NCBI RefSeq assembly: GCF_003627075.1 | Contig: NZ_CP032630.1 | Location: 62,001 to 126,000, forward strand | Direction: 5' to 3' | DNA: 64,000 nt | Source of the DNA: Protaetiibacter intestinalis | GTDB lineage: Bacteria > Actinomycetota > Actinomycetes > Actinomycetales > Microbacteriaceae | Shown here: piece by piece, positions 8,861 through 18,358 of the stretch | Layout of the letters: each line of letters opens with the position of its first letter | Position numbering within the stretch: position 1 is the first letter of the stretch | The notes under the pieces: generated by a model | Databases searched by the model: none | Told to the model about the DNA's origin: nothing | Seen by the model: only the letters and a program-made list of their open reading frames with translations | Program-made: the position numbers and the translations under genes

Positions 8861-10270
8861 TCAGTCGACGGCGAGTGCCGTGATCGGTGAGACCCGGGTC
8901 GCGCGACGAGTGGGGGCGATCGTCGCGACGATGGTGAGGGCCGCCGCGGATGCCACGACGACCGCGATCACGGCCCACGGCATCCCGGGCAGCACGATGC
9001 CGGGCATGCCGTTCGCCGAGCCGAGCAGCGACTGGGCGCCGACCCAGCCGTAGAAGGTGCCGAGCACGAGCCCCACGAGCACCGCGGCGGCCGTCAGCTG
9101 CACGCTCTCGGCGAGGATCATGCGCCGCAGCTGCCCGCGCGAGAAGCCGAGCGCGCGCAGCAGCCCGAGCTCGCGGGTGCGCTGCAGCACGCTGAGCGAG
9201 AGCGAGTTGACGAGGCCGACGGCCGCGATGAGCGCGCTCACCCCGACGAGCACCGAGAACACGATCGTGACGGTGTCGAGCATCTGCTCGGTGCCCGCGT
9301 AGGTCTCCGGGCTCGCGGCGCGGGCCTCCTCGATCAGCAGCCGGAAGCTCGCCGTCGCGACGCCGAACATCGTCACGAGCGTCACGCCGATGACGACGCC
9401 GATCGTCGTGCGGGTGGCCCGCTCCGGATAGCGCACCGCGTTGGCGGCGGCGAGGCGGACGGACGGCGTGCGGCCGAGCATCCGCCCGACGAGCCGCAGC
9501 GCGGGCGGCATGAACAGGTGGGCCCCGAGCACGAAGCCGGTGAACGAGATCACCCCGCCGACGAGCCCCACGAGCACCCCGAGCGGGCTCACGAGCCCGA
9601 TCAGGAGGGCGCCCACGAGCAGGGCGCCGCCCAGCACGAGGAGGGTGATCGAGACGCCGTTGCGCCCCGGACGCGCACGCAGCTCCTCGTGGGAGAGCGG
9701 CTGCGCACCCCCGATCGCCTGCAGCGGCGTGACCGAGAGCACCCGGCGCGAGCCGATCCACGACGCCAGCCAGGTGGTGAGCACGACGCCCACGATCGGG
9801 ACGACGAGCATCGGATGCGCCCAGTCGTGCGCGAGCTCGGGGAGCCAGCCGAGGGCGACCGCCGCGCGCTCGAGGGCGAGCGCGAGGAGCGTGCCGACCG
9901 CCGCGCCCGCGACGGCGCCGACCACGCCGACGACGAGGCCCTCCCGCGCGACCGCCCGCCGCTGGGCGCGCGCGCTCGACCCCACGAGGCGCAGCAGCGC
10001 GATGAGCCGCGCGCGCCCCGCGACGATGGTCGCGAAGGTGTTGACGGTCACGACGGCGCCGACGTACACCGCGATCACGAGGAACACCAGGGCGACGATC
10101 GGCAGCATGAACGCCACCGTGCCGCTCGCCCCGGTGACGCCGTCGGCGCGCACCGCATCGGCGAGCACGTTGGTGACCTGCAGCAGGGCGACGCCGAAGG
10201 CGCTCGAGAGCCCCGCGACGAGGATCGAGGAGGTGTGCTCGCGCAGTCCGCTCGAGGTCGAGACCGCCAT
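8861..10270 (-). CDS. MacB/FtsX-type ABC permease
   Basis: Membrane protein of 469 aa. Two FtsX-like modules are visible. The first spans about residues 50-180 (MLPIVALVFLVIAVYVGAVV then ARLIALLRLVGSSARAQ). The second spans about 330-469 and contains VLQRTRELGLLRALGFSRGQ and the terminal RRATRVSPITALAV. It lacks the large extracytoplasmic domains of the usual ~850-aa permeases, so it is a compact but complete version. The ATG at 10270 shares one base with the ATPase stop codon. It forms an exporter with the ATPase; substrate unknown. Confidence 0.9.
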   Translation of the reverse strand: MAVSTSSGLREHTSSILVAGLSSAFGVALLQVTNVLADAVRADGVTGASGTVAFMLPIVALVFLVIAVYVGAVVTVNTFATIVAGRARLIALLRLVGSSARAQRRAVAREGLVVGVVGAVAGAAVGTLLALALERAAVALGWLPELAHDWAHPMLVVPIVGVVLTTWLASWIGSRRVLSVTPLQAIGGAQPLSHEELRARPGRNGVSITLLVLGGALLVGALLIGLVSPLGVLVGLVGGVISFTGFVLGAHLFMPPALRLVGRMLGRTPSVRLAAANAVRYPERATRTTIGVVIGVTLVTMFGVATASFRLLIEEARAASPETYAGTEQMLDTVTIVFSVLVGVSALIAAVGLVNSLSLSVLQRTRELGLLRALGFSRGQLRRMILAESVQLTAAAVLVGLVLGTFYGWVGAQSLLGSANGMPGIVLPGMPWAVIAVVVASAAALTIVATIAPTRRATRVSPITALAVD

Positions 10271-11064
10271 CAGGACACCTGCTCCATGGTGAGCATGTAG
10301 TTCGCGATCTCGGCTGCGGTCATCCCGGTGCGGTCGTCGACGAGCCGTCCGTCGGCGAGGAACAGCACGCGGTCGGCGTAGCTCGCGGCGACCGGGTCGT
10401 GGGTGACCATCGCGATCGACTGCCCGTAGCCGCGGGTGGCCGACTGCAGCACCTGCAGGACCTCGCGGCCCGTGCGGGAGTCGAGGTTGCCGGTCGGCTC
10501 GTCGGCGAACACGAGCTCGGGGCGCGTCACGAGCGCGCGGGCGATCGCGACCCGCTGCTGCTGCCCGCCCGAGAGCTCGTGCGGGCGGTGGCCGAGGCGC
10601 GCATCCAGCCCCAGCACCGTCTCGAGCTCGTCGATCCACTCGCGTTCGCGCACGCTCGGCGTGCGACCGTCGAGCTCGAACGGCAGCATGAGGTTGCCCT
10701 CGACGTCGAGGGTGGGCACGAGGTTGTAGGCCTGGAACACAAAGCCCACCCGTCGGCGCCGCAGCAGCGTGAGCTGCTCGTCGCCGAGCGAACCGATCTC
10801 GGTGTCACCGAGCCACACGCGACCCGAGCTCGGCGAGTCGAGCCCCGCCATGATGTGCATGAGGGTCGACTTGCCCGAGCCCGACGGGCCCATCACGGCG
10901 GTGAACTCGCCCCGGCGGATGCCGAGGGTCACCTCCCGCAGGGCGTCGACCCGTGCGCCGTGCGCGCCGTAGCTCTTCGTCAGGCTCTCGACCCGGGCGA
11001 CGAGGCCCGCGGGCCGCTCCGGGTCGACGAGGGGAACGGGGATGCGCGTGGTGAGGTCGTCCAT
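10270..11064 (-). CDS. LolD/MacB-type ABC transporter ATP-binding protein
   Basis: ATPase of 264 aa. Walker A is [10 protein letters not shown], the Q-loop lies at [12 protein letters not shown], the signature is [15 protein letters not shown] and Walker B is [12 protein letters not shown], all typical of MacB/LolD exporters. The ATG at 11064 matches the family N terminus better than an upstream GTG, although its GGAGG is only one base away, so the start is uncertain. It is coupled to the permease and lies downstream of a two-component system on the same strand, separated by a palindromic repeat. Regulation by that system is likely but inferred. Confidence 0.92.
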   Translation of the reverse strand: MDDLTTRIPVPLVDPERPAGLVARVESLTKSYGAHGARVDALREVTLGIRRGEFTAVMGPSGSGKSTLMHIMAGLDSPSSGRVWLGDTEIGSLGDEQLTLLRRRRVGFVFQAYNLVPTLDVEGNLMLPFELDGRTPSVREREWIDELETVLGLDARLGHRPHELSGGQQQRVAIARALVTRPELVFADEPTGNLDSRTGREVLQVLQSATRGYGQSIAMVTHDPVAASYADRVLFLADGRLVDDRTGMTAAEIANYMLTMEQVS

Positions 11065-11139
11065 GCCTCCGACGCTACGGAGCGGTCCGCGCCCCCGCGT
11101 CCCCACCACGGATCATTCCCCATCCCCCGTGAGGATGAT

Positions 11140-11213
11140 GTCAAACGCTGTAGCGCCTGCCGGTGCGCGACCGTGTTGACTGCCGCGCGACGCCCAGCGC
11201 TGCAGCGTTTGAC
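11140..11213. repeat. palindromic repeat family 4, copy A (74 nt)
   Basis: Arms at 11140-11156 and 11197-11213 (GTCAAACGCTG and its complement at the outer ends), 17 nt with one mismatch, around a 40-nt loop. The right end continues as CAGAAGGG up to the response-regulator stop codon. The second copy (42690-42907) carries the same arms and the same GACCAGAAGGG edge. Confidence 0.8.
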
Positions 11214-11222
11214 CAGAAGGGG

Positions 11223-11885
11223 TCAGTCGACGAGGCGGTGCTCGAAGGCGTAGACGACGAGCTGCACGCGGTCGCGGAGGCCCAGCTTCGCGAGGATGCG
11301 CGAGATGTGGGTCTTCACGGTCGCCTCCGAGACGTACTCGGTCGTGGCGATCTCGGAGTTGCTGAGGCCGCGGCCGGCGAGCAGGAAGATGTCGCGCTCG
11401 CGGGCGGTCAGCTGCTCGAACTCTTCCGGAACCGCGACGGTGGCCCCGCGCGAGTCGAAGTGCTCGAACAGCTCGCGCGTCGCCGAGGGGGCGAGCACCG
11501 CGGTGCCCGCGTGCACGGTGCGGATGGCGGCGAGCAGGAACTCGGGGTCGGCGTCCTTCAGGAGGAAGCCGCTCGCCCCCGCCCGGATGGCGCGGGTCGC
11601 CGCCTCGTCGAGGTCGAAGGTCGTGAGCACGATGACGCGCGGGGTCTCGCGCCCCGCGGCGGTCGAGGCGGAGATGATCCGCTCGGTCGCCTCGATGCCG
11701 TCCATGACGGGCATCCGGATGTCCATGAGCACGACGTCCGGCTGACTGCGCGCGACGAGCGCGACCCCCTCGAGCCCGTCGCCGGCCTCCCCCGCGAACT
11801 CGAGGTCCGGCTGGGAGCCCACGAGCATCCGGATGCCGGTGCGGAACAGCGCCTGGTCGTCGACGAGGGCGACACGGATGGTCAT
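11223..11885 (-). CDS. NarL/LuxR-family response regulator
   Basis: A 220-aa regulator. The receiver domain (residues 1-120) has the acidic pair VDDQ, phosphoacceptor Asp in DVVLMDIRMP near residue 54 and Lys in FLLKDAD. The C-terminal LuxR helix-turn-helix includes LTARERDIFLLAGRGLSN and YVSEATVKTHISRIL. Its ATG lies inside the kinase stop (ATGA overlap), so the two proteins are co-translated. A family 4 palindrome starts directly after its stop codon, and the MacB-type ABC genes follow on the same strand as probable targets. Confidence 0.95.
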   Translation of the reverse strand: MTIRVALVDDQALFRTGIRMLVGSQPDLEFAGEAGDGLEGVALVARSQPDVVLMDIRMPVMDGIEATERIISASTAAGRETPRVIVLTTFDLDEAATRAIRAGASGFLLKDADPEFLLAAIRTVHAGTAVLAPSATRELFEHFDSRGATVAVPEEFEQLTARERDIFLLAGRGLSNSEIATTEYVSEATVKTHISRILAKLGLRDRVQLVVYAFEHRLVD

Positions 11886-13147
11886 CGGGGCAGGTCCTCC
11901 AGGGAGACGGGGGTGGTGGGTGCGACGGGCGGCTGCGGGGCGGTCGGCGCGTACGGCAGCCACGCGGTGACGACGAAGCGGTCGCCGTCGATGCCGGCGC
12001 GCAGCCAGCCGCCCGTGAGGGCGGCGCGCTCGGTCATGCCGGCGATGCCGTGACCGACGGCCGCCGCACCGACGGGGATCATGCCCGTGCGCGGCTTCAC
12101 CTCCGGCATCCGGCTGACCACCGCGACCTCGAGCCCGTGCGAAGTCCAGCCGAAGCGCACCGCGACCTCGTGACCGACGTCGGCGTGCCGCAGGGCGTTC
12201 GTGAGCGACTCCTGCACGATGCGGTAGACGGCGAGCTGCTGGTTGGCCCCGAGCACGAGCGGCGTGCCGGTGTCCTCGCGGGCGATCTGCAGTCCGGATG
12301 CGCGCAGCTGCTCGATCAGCCGATCGAGGTCGCCGAGGGTGGGCTGCGGTCCGTCCTCCTGCTGGTAGCGCAGCTGGGCGAGCAGCACGCGCACCTCGCC
12401 GAGCGCCTCCCGCGCGGTCGAGGCGATCGTGCGCAGCGCCTCCTCGGCGGCGGCCGGATCCGCGCGCGCCGCGTAGCGTGCACCGTCGGCCTGGGCCACG
12501 ACGACAGCGAGCGAATGCGCCACCACGTCGTGCATGTCGCGTGCGATGCGCGTGCGCTCCTGCTCGGCGGCCACCTCCTGCTCGGCGGCGATCGCCGCCG
12601 CCCGGCTCTCCCCGGCCCGGATGCGGGTGCGGACGAGCTGCCCGATGGACCAGGCGAGCAGGAACGCGAAGGCGAAGGCGATGAACCAGCCCGCGCCGCG
12701 CTGCGCCAGCTCGGGCACGTAGCTCGCGCAGTACTCGTACTGGAACCGCAGGCACATGCTCAGCTCGCTGAAGCCCTGCGTGAGCAGCACGTAGAGGGTG
12801 ATCGTGACGGGCGCGACGAGCGCCGAGACGAGCGACAGCCAGCGCACGAGCGAGCTGCCGTAGGCGGCCGCCGAGTACACGATGGGGAACACGGCGACGT
12901 CGGCCACGCCGGGGTCGATGCCCGCGACCATCTGCAGGGTCGCGATCGTCCACGCGAGGCCGAGGGCGAGGCCGGGCGACTTGCGGCGCAGGGCGAGCGC
13001 GCCCGCGAGGCCGGTCGGCACGAACAGCTCGCCGAGGCCCACCTGGTACGGGTAGTACAGCCAGGAGAACAGCGCGCACAGCCCCAGGAAGCCCACCGCG
13101 ATGAGCAGGTCGACGACGAGCTGCGTCGTCGTGAGCCTCCGGAACAT
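11882..13147 (-). CDS. NarL-type sensor histidine kinase (HisKA_3)
   Basis: A 421-aa membrane kinase. About five or six transmembrane helices fill residues 8-175. The dimerisation and phosphorylation box is RIARDMHDVVAHSL near residue 205, and the HATPase has ESLTNALRHA and GHGIAGMTERAA. The input is probably sensed within the membrane, because no large outside loop is present. ATG 13147 was chosen because TACCGT lies 7 nt upstream (leaderless) and the following residues form the first cytoplasmic turn. Pairs with the overlapping response regulator. Confidence 0.93.
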   Translation of the reverse strand: MFRRLTTTQLVVDLLIAVGFLGLCALFSWLYYPYQVGLGELFVPTGLAGALALRRKSPGLALGLAWTIATLQMVAGIDPGVADVAVFPIVYSAAAYGSSLVRWLSLVSALVAPVTITLYVLLTQGFSELSMCLRFQYEYCASYVPELAQRGAGWFIAFAFAFLLAWSIGQLVRTRIRAGESRAAAIAAEQEVAAEQERTRIARDMHDVVAHSLAVVVAQADGARYAARADPAAAEEALRTIASTAREALGEVRVLLAQLRYQQEDGPQPTLGDLDRLIEQLRASGLQIAREDTGTPLVLGANQQLAVYRIVQESLTNALRHADVGHEVAVRFGWTSHGLEVAVVSRMPEVKPRTGMIPVGAAAVGHGIAGMTERAALTGGWLRAGIDGDRFVVTAWLPYAPTAPQPPVAPTTPVSLEDLPR

Positions 13148-13222
13148 GCCCCTCACGGTACGCGGCACCCCGGCCGGCCACCGCATCCGGCGGACGAAAT
13201 CATCCGCGCGATGTAGGCGCGG

Positions 13223-14119
13223 TCAGAAGCCGAGACGGGAGAGGTGCTTGGGGTCGCGCTGCCAGTTGGGTGCCACCTTGACGCGCAGGTTGAGGTACAC
13301 CTGGCTGCCGACGAGCGGCTCGATGCCGGCGCGGGCGCGGGCGCCCACCTCCTGCAGCCGGGCGCCGCCCTTGCCGATGACGATGCCCTTCTGGCTGTCG
13401 CGCTCGACCCACAGGTTCGCGTACACCTCGACGAGCTCCTTGTCGTCGCGCTCGACGATGTCGTCGATCGTCACCGCGAGCGAGTGCGGCAGCTCGTCCG
13501 AGACTCCGTCGAGGGCCGCCTCGCGGATGAGCTCGGCGATGCGGTGCTCGAGCGTCTCGTCGGTGATCGCGTCGTCGGGGTAGAGCGCCGGCGACTCCGG
13601 CAGCAGCCCCATCAGCTGGGTGAGCAGGGTGTCGAGCTGGATGCGGCTCGTCGCCGAGACGGGCACGATCGCCTCCCAGTCGCGCAGCTCGCTGATCGCG
13701 AGCAGCTGCTCGGCGACCGCGGGCCGCGACACGGCGTCGATCTTGGTGACGATGGCGACCTTCTTCGCCCGCGGGAAGTGGTCGAGCTGCTCGTTGATGA
13801 AGCGGTCGCCCGGCCCGATCTTCTCGTCGGCGGGCAGGCAGAAGCCGATGACGTCGACGTCGCCGAGGATCGAGGTGACGACGGCGTTCAGCCGCTCCCC
13901 CAGCAGCGTGCGGGGCCGGTGGATGCCGGGGGTGTCGACGATCACGAGCTGGCCGTCGCGCGTGTGCACGATGCCGCGGATCGCGGAACGCGTCGTCTGC
14001 GGCTTCGGCGAGGTGATCGCCACCTTCTCGCCGACGAGCGCGTTGGTGAGCGTCGACTTGCCGACGTTCGGGCGCCCCACGAAGGTCGCGAACCCGGCTC
14101 GGAACTCCTGCTCGGTCAT
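13223..14119 (-). CDS. era: GTPase Era, 16S rRNA/30S maturation factor
   Basis: A 298-aa essential GTPase that binds the 3' end of 16S rRNA and helps complete the 30S subunit. G1 is GRPNVGKST at 14-22, G3 is DTPG near 63, and the G4 motif reads TKID. The C-terminal KH domain has GIVIGKGGARLQEVG. The ATG at 14119 overlaps the corC stop (ATGA). It is the last gene of the corC-ybeY-phoH housekeeping run. Confidence 0.97.
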   Translation of the reverse strand: MTEQEFRAGFATFVGRPNVGKSTLTNALVGEKVAITSPKPQTTRSAIRGIVHTRDGQLVIVDTPGIHRPRTLLGERLNAVVTSILGDVDVIGFCLPADEKIGPGDRFINEQLDHFPRAKKVAIVTKIDAVSRPAVAEQLLAISELRDWEAIVPVSATSRIQLDTLLTQLMGLLPESPALYPDDAITDETLEHRIAELIREAALDGVSDELPHSLAVTIDDIVERDDKELVEVYANLWVERDSQKGIVIGKGGARLQEVGARARAGIEPLVGSQVYLNLRVKVAPNWQRDPKHLSRLGF

Positions 14120-15417
14120 CGGTCCTCCTCCGTGCCCGCGAACGCCTCCTGCGCGTCGATGAGGCTCGCATCCCGCTCCACGAGCACGGTCGAGAGGTGC
14201 TTGCGGCGCCCCTCGGTGCGCTCGGCCGTCAACACGAGCCCCGACACGGTCGCGGTCGACCCCGGCACCGGCAGACGCCCCAGCGTCTTGGTGAGCAGAC
14301 CGCCGACCGAGTCGACGTCGTCGTCCTCGAGCTCGATCCCGAACAGGTCGCCGAGCTCGTCGGTCGGGAGCTTCGCGCTCACCCGGTACAGGCCCTCCGA
14401 CAGTTCGACGACGTCGTCGGTGTCGCGGTCGTATTCGTCGGAGATGTCGCCGACGAGCTCCTCGATGAGATCCTCCAGGGTCACGAGCCCGGCGATGCCG
14501 CCGTACTCGTCGACCACCATCGCGAGATGCGTCGAATCGAGCTGCATCTGCCGCAGCGTGTCGTCGGCCTTCTTCGACTCCGGGACGAACGCGGCGGGGC
14601 GCGCGAGCTCCTTGGCCGAGATGGACGATGCGTCCAGCGGCTGCTCGTGGCTGATCCGCGCCACGTCGCGCAGGTACAGCACCCCGAGCACCTCGTCGGA
14701 GTCCTTGCCGACGACGGGGATGCGCGAGACGCCCGTGCGGAAGAACTGGCCGAGCGCGGCGCCGATCGTGGCATCCGCGTCGACCGTGACCATGTCGGTG
14801 CGCGGCACCATGACCTCGCGCACGACCGTGTCGCCCCACGCGAAGATCGAGTGGATGAGCTCGCGGTCGTCCTCCTCGAGCACCTCGAGCTCGGTCGCCT
14901 CGTCGACCATCGAGAGCAGCTGCTCCTCGCTCGAGAAGGTGACGGCCGTCTTCGGGCGGCCGGGCGTCACCCGGTTGCCGAGGGCCACGAGCCCGTCGGC
15001 GATCGGCCCGAGCAGCACCCGCACGGCCCGCACGATGAGCGCCGAGAAGGCGACGATGCCCTTCGCGTGCGCGCGACCGACACTGCGCGGGCTCGAACCC
15101 ACGAGCACGAAGGAGGTGCCGGTCATGACGAGGGCGGCGGCGAGCAGCACCCACCACCACTCGACGAACACCTCGGCGAAGACGAGCGTCACGAGCACCG
15201 CGGCGAACGACTCCGACACGACGCGCATGAAGTTGACGGCGTTGACGTGCGCGCCGATGTCTGCCGAGATCGCCAGCAGCGAGCGCCGGGCCCGGTGGTG
15301 GGCGGCGAGGTCGACGAGGTCGGTGCGCGAGAGCACCGAGAGCGCGGCATCCACCGCGGCCAGCAGACCGCCGAAGGCGACGGCGACGACCGCCGCCGCG
15401 ATGAACACGCCGATCAT
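14116..15417 (-). CDS. CNNM/CorC-type hemolysin-family membrane protein
   Basis: A 433-aa membrane protein. The DUF21/CNNM domain with four helices occupies residues 1-190, followed by a CBS pair (about 205-330, VMVPRTDMVTVD and VVDEYGGIAGLVTLEDLIEELVG region) and a C-terminal CorC/HlyC domain. Family members are linked to magnesium or cobalt efflux. It sits between ybeY and era, its usual place, and overlaps era by 4 bases. Confidence 0.93.
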   Translation of the reverse strand: MIGVFIAAAVVAVAFGGLLAAVDAALSVLSRTDLVDLAAHHRARRSLLAISADIGAHVNAVNFMRVVSESFAAVLVTLVFAEVFVEWWWVLLAAALVMTGTSFVLVGSSPRSVGRAHAKGIVAFSALIVRAVRVLLGPIADGLVALGNRVTPGRPKTAVTFSSEEQLLSMVDEATELEVLEEDDRELIHSIFAWGDTVVREVMVPRTDMVTVDADATIGAALGQFFRTGVSRIPVVGKDSDEVLGVLYLRDVARISHEQPLDASSISAKELARPAAFVPESKKADDTLRQMQLDSTHLAMVVDEYGGIAGLVTLEDLIEELVGDISDEYDRDTDDVVELSEGLYRVSAKLPTDELGDLFGIELEDDDVDSVGGLLTKTLGRLPVPGSTATVSGLVLTAERTEGRRKHLSTVLVERDASLIDAQEAFAGTEEDR

Positions 15418-15423
15418 CCGCGC

Positions 15424-15885
15424 CTACCGTCGTCGCTGGGCGTGGGCGTAGCCGACGAGGATGTCGCGCTGCAGGCCGAACATCTCCTTCTCCTCGTCGG
15501 GCTCGGCGTGGTCGAAGCCCAGCAGGTGCAGGATGCCGTGGGCCGTGAGCAGCTGGAGCTCGTCCTGGGTGGAGTGGCCGGCGGTCTTCGCCTGCTCGAT
15601 GGCGACCTGCGGGCACAGCACGATGTCGCCGAGCAGGCCGGCCGGGGTCAGCTCGTCCTCGGAGCCGGGGCGCAGTTCGTCCATCGGGAAGCTCAGCACG
15701 TCGGTCGGGCCCGGCTCGTCCATCCACTGCACGTGCAGCTGCTCCATCGCGGCCTCGTCGACGAGCACGATCGCGAGGTCGGCATCCGGGTGCACGTGCA
15801 GGAAGTCGAGCGCGAACGCCGACAGCCGCACGAGGGCGGCCTCGTCGACGGCGACACCCGACTCGTTGTTGATCTCGATCGACAT
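15424..15885 (-). CDS. ybeY: endoribonuclease YbeY, rRNA maturation
   Basis: A 153-aa single-domain metal-dependent RNase acting in 16S rRNA 3'-end maturation and 70S quality control. The zinc motif [11 protein letters not shown] (H-x3-H-x5-H) is complete near residues 113-123. Length is normal. It follows phoH after a 2-base gap and precedes corC by 6 bases, so all are likely on one mRNA. Confidence 0.96.
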   Translation of the reverse strand: MSIEINNESGVAVDEAALVRLSAFALDFLHVHPDADLAIVLVDEAAMEQLHVQWMDEPGPTDVLSFPMDELRPGSEDELTPAGLLGDIVLCPQVAIEQAKTAGHSTQDELQLLTAHGILHLLGFDHAEPDEEKEMFGLQRDILVGYAHAQRRR

Positions 15886-15887
15886 CG

Positions 15888-16940
15888 TCAGCTCTTCCTC
15901 ATGCCCTTGCGCCGCTCGGCGCGGTTGGCGAACTCGGCGGCCTCGCGACGCTCGTGGTCGCGTGCCTGCTTCTTGGCGTCGTACTCCGTGTAGGCGTCGA
16001 CGATGCGGCCCACGAGCGAGTGCCGCACGACGTCCTCGCTCGTGAGGGTCGCGAAGTGGATGTCGTCGATGCCGCCGAGCACGCGCGTCACGAGCCGCAG
16101 GCCCGAGGCTCCCGTCGGCAGGTCGACCTGGGTGATGTCGCCCGTGACGACCATCTTGGTACCGAAGCCGAGACGCGTGAGGAACATCTTCATCTGCTCG
16201 GGGCTCGTGTTCTGCGCCTCGTCGAGCACGACGAAGGCGTTGTTGAGGGTGCGCCCGCGCATGTAGGCGAGCGGGGCGACCTCGACGGTGCCGGCCGCGA
16301 GCAGCTTCGGCACGAGCTCCGGATCCATCATCTCGTTGAGCGCGTCGTAGAGCGGGCGCAGGTACGGGTCGATCTTGTCGGTCAGGGTGCCCGGCAGGAA
16401 GCCGAGTCGCTCCCCCGCCTCGATCGCCGGCCGGCTCAGGATGATGCGGTCGACCTCCTTGCGCTGCAGCGCCTGCACGGCCTTCGCCATGGCGAGGTAG
16501 GTCTTGCCGGTTCCGGCGGGGCCGATGCCGAAGGTGATGGTGTTCTCGTCGATCGCGTCGACGTAGGCCTTCTGGCCGAGGGTCTTCGGACGGATGGCCT
16601 TGCCGCGCGCCGTGAGGATCGCCTGGCTGAGCACCTCCGCGGGCGCCCCGCCCGAGTCGAGGATGCGGCGCGAGGTGGTGACCTCGCCGGGGCCGAGATC
16701 GACGCCCTTGCGCACGAGCTCGACCAGCTCCTCGACGAGGCGACGGGCGGCATCCACCTGCGCGGCCGGGCCCTCGAGGGTCACCTGGTTGCCGCGCACG
16801 AGAACCTGCACCTCGGGGTACTGGTGCTCGAGGGTCGTCAGCAGGCGGTCCTGGGGGCCGAGGAGGCGCACCATGGCGACGCCGTCGACGTCGAGCGAGG
16901 CTGTGCCGCGCTCGGCGCCGGTCGGGATGCCGTCAGCCAA
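15888..16940 (-). CDS. PhoH-like ATPase
   Basis: A 350-aa cytosolic ATPase of the PhoH family, commonly linked with ybeY and implicated in RNA metabolism. The N-terminal ~100 residues carry a KH-like or nucleotide-binding fold. Walker A is GPAGTGKT and Walker B is [10 protein letters not shown] place the start at TTG 16940: GGAAGG lies 5 nt upstream, and this gives the usual family length. It overlaps the HIT gene by 8 bases. A downstream ATG would remove about 23 residues. Confidence 0.9.
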   Translation of the reverse strand: MADGIPTGAERGTASLDVDGVAMVRLLGPQDRLLTTLEHQYPEVQVLVRGNQVTLEGPAAQVDAARRLVEELVELVRKGVDLGPGEVTTSRRILDSGGAPAEVLSQAILTARGKAIRPKTLGQKAYVDAIDENTITFGIGPAGTGKTYLAMAKAVQALQRKEVDRIILSRPAIEAGERLGFLPGTLTDKIDPYLRPLYDALNEMMDPELVPKLLAAGTVEVAPLAYMRGRTLNNAFVVLDEAQNTSPEQMKMFLTRLGFGTKMVVTGDITQVDLPTGASGLRLVTRVLGGIDDIHFATLTSEDVVRHSLVGRIVDAYTEYDAKKQARDHERREAAEFANRAERRKGMRKS

Positions 16941-17280
16941 GGGTGCCTTCCGCGAGTCCGCCTGCGAGCACGTGCGCGTGCACGTGGAAGATCGTCTGCC
17001 CGGCGCCCGCGCCGGTGTTGAACACGAGGCGGTAGTCGCCGTCCGAGTGCTCCGCGGCGAGCCGCTTCGCCACCTCGACGACGTGCGCGAGCAGCGCCGG
17101 GTCGGCATCCGCGAGCGAGGCGACGTCCGGGTAGGCGGCCGTCTTCGGCACCACGAGCAGGTGCACGGGCGCCTGCGGGGCGATGTCGCGCACCGCGATC
17201 ACCGTGTCGTCCTCGTAGAGGATGTCGGCGGGGATCTCGCGCGCGATGATCCGCTCGAAGATCGTGGGGGCATCCGGCAT
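16933..17280 (-). CDS. HIT-family (HINT-like) nucleotide hydrolase
   Basis: A 115-aa protein with the histidine triad HVHAHVLAG near residues 99-107 and the FNTGAGAGQT strand before it. HINT enzymes cleave nucleoside phosphoramidates such as AMP-lysine. TAGAAT is placed 6 nt before the ATG, so the mRNA is probably leaderless, and this promoter may drive the HIT-phoH-ybeY-corC-era run. It diverges from the VanZ-RDD gene. Confidence 0.95.
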   Translation of the reverse strand: MPDAPTIFERIIAREIPADILYEDDTVIAVRDIAPQAPVHLLVVPKTAAYPDVASLADADPALLAHVVEVAKRLAAEHSDGDYRLVFNTGAGAGQTIFHVHAHVLAGGLAEGTLG

Positions 17281-17286
17281 GCCCCC

Positions 17287-17292
17287 ATTCTA
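17287..17292 (-). promoter_or_regulatory. -10 box of the HIT-phoH-ybeY-corC-era run
   Basis: TAGAAT on the minus strand (5 of 6 consensus positions), 6 nt from the HIT ATG; implies a leaderless transcript. Confidence 0.5.
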
Positions 17293-17326
17293 CGGATGCG
17301 ACGCGCCGGGCTGCTTGGATGGGGGA

Positions 17327-18358
17327 ATGGACCGGGTGCTGCCGGGCATCATCGCCCTCGTCGCGGGTGCCGCGCTCGCCGTCGTGCTCATCGTGCCGTT
17401 CGTGGCGATCAGCTACCGGCGTCGCGGCGGGCTCACCGCCGGCCGCACGCTCGCCTGGACCGCCCTGCTCGTGTGGGTGCTGGGACTCTGGGCCTACACG
17501 CTGCTGCCGCTGCCGGACCCGGGCGCCGTGAACTGCGTCGGCGTGATCCTCGACCCGCTCGAGGGATTCCGCGACGTGTTCGGTGCGGGCGGGGCGGGCG
17601 CGGCCCAGCAGCTGCTGCTCAACGTGGCGCTCTTCGTGCCGTGGGGCGTGCTCGTGCGCGCGCTGTGGCGGCGGGGCTGGATCGTCGCGGGCGTCACGGG
17701 GTTCGCCTTCTCGCTCGGCATCGAGCTGACCCAGCTGACGGGCGTGTGGGGCCTCTATCCCTGCGCCTATCGCTTCTTCGACACGGGCGACCTCGTCACC
17801 AACACGAGCGGCGCGATCCTCGGCTCACTGCTCGGGCTGCTGTTCTTCCGCGGCCGCACGGCGCCGATGCCCGCGCACGGCGACCGCATCACACTGCCGC
17901 GCCGGCTGCTCGGGATGCTGTGCGACGCGCTCGTCGTGCTCGGCGTCGAGTTCGTCGTGACGATCGGCGTGAACGCGCTGCAGTTGTACGGGCTGAACCG
18001 GCCGCGGGAGTCGTTCGACCCGGCGATCTCGGACGCCGTGGGCACCGCGGTCGCCTTCCTCGCCGTGGCGCTGCTCGTCGTCGCGACCGGCACGACGCCC
18101 GGCGAGTCCGCCGTGCGCCTCGAAGGCGTCGACGGTCGCCGCCCCGTCGCCCTCTGGCGCGCGGTGCGCTACCTCGCCGGCATCGGCGGCTTCGTGCTGC
18201 TCGGGGCGATCCCGGTTGTGGGCGGCATCCTCGCCGCGGCGTTCGCGGTCGTCACGCTCGTCCTCGCGTGGCGCACGGACGGCCACCGCGGCCTCGCGGG
18301 CCTCGCCTCCGGGATGCGGGTGCGCGTGGGCGGCGCATCGCCCGCCCGGTCGTCCTAG
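17327..18358 (+). CDS. VanZ-RDD fusion membrane protein
   Basis: A 343-aa integral membrane protein. The VanZ-like part (about residues 1-175) has helices such as LAWTALLVWVLGLWAYTLLP, NVALFVPWG, and the GIELTQLTG...FDTGDLVTNTSGAILG region conserved in VanZ. The RDD-like part (about 185-330) has PRRLLGMLCDALVV, TPGESAVRLEGVDG and a final GLASGMRVRV. VanZ gives low-level teicoplanin resistance in enterococci by an unknown route; the RDD role is unknown. It is inserted in the core block next to VapBC, and its stop codon overlaps the vapC stop. Confidence 0.85.
   Translation: MDRVLPGIIALVAGAALAVVLIVPFVAISYRRRGGLTAGRTLAWTALLVWVLGLWAYTLLPLPDPGAVNCVGVILDPLEGFRDVFGAGGAGAAQQLLLNVALFVPWGVLVRALWRRGWIVAGVTGFAFSLGIELTQLTGVWGLYPCAYRFFDTGDLVTNTSGAILGSLLGLLFFRGRTAPMPAHGDRITLPRRLLGMLCDALVVLGVEFVVTIGVNALQLYGLNRPRESFDPAISDAVGTAVAFLAVALLVVATGTTPGESAVRLEGVDGRRPVALWRAVRYLAGIGGFVLLGAIPVVGGILAAAFAVVTLVLAWRTDGHRGLAGLASGMRVRVGGASPARSS

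Noticed and set aside
8861..10270. Truncated ABC permease
   Set aside because: At 469 aa it is short for the family, but both FtsX modules and the C-terminal motif are present and the ATG is coupled to the ATPase, so it is a compact complete form.
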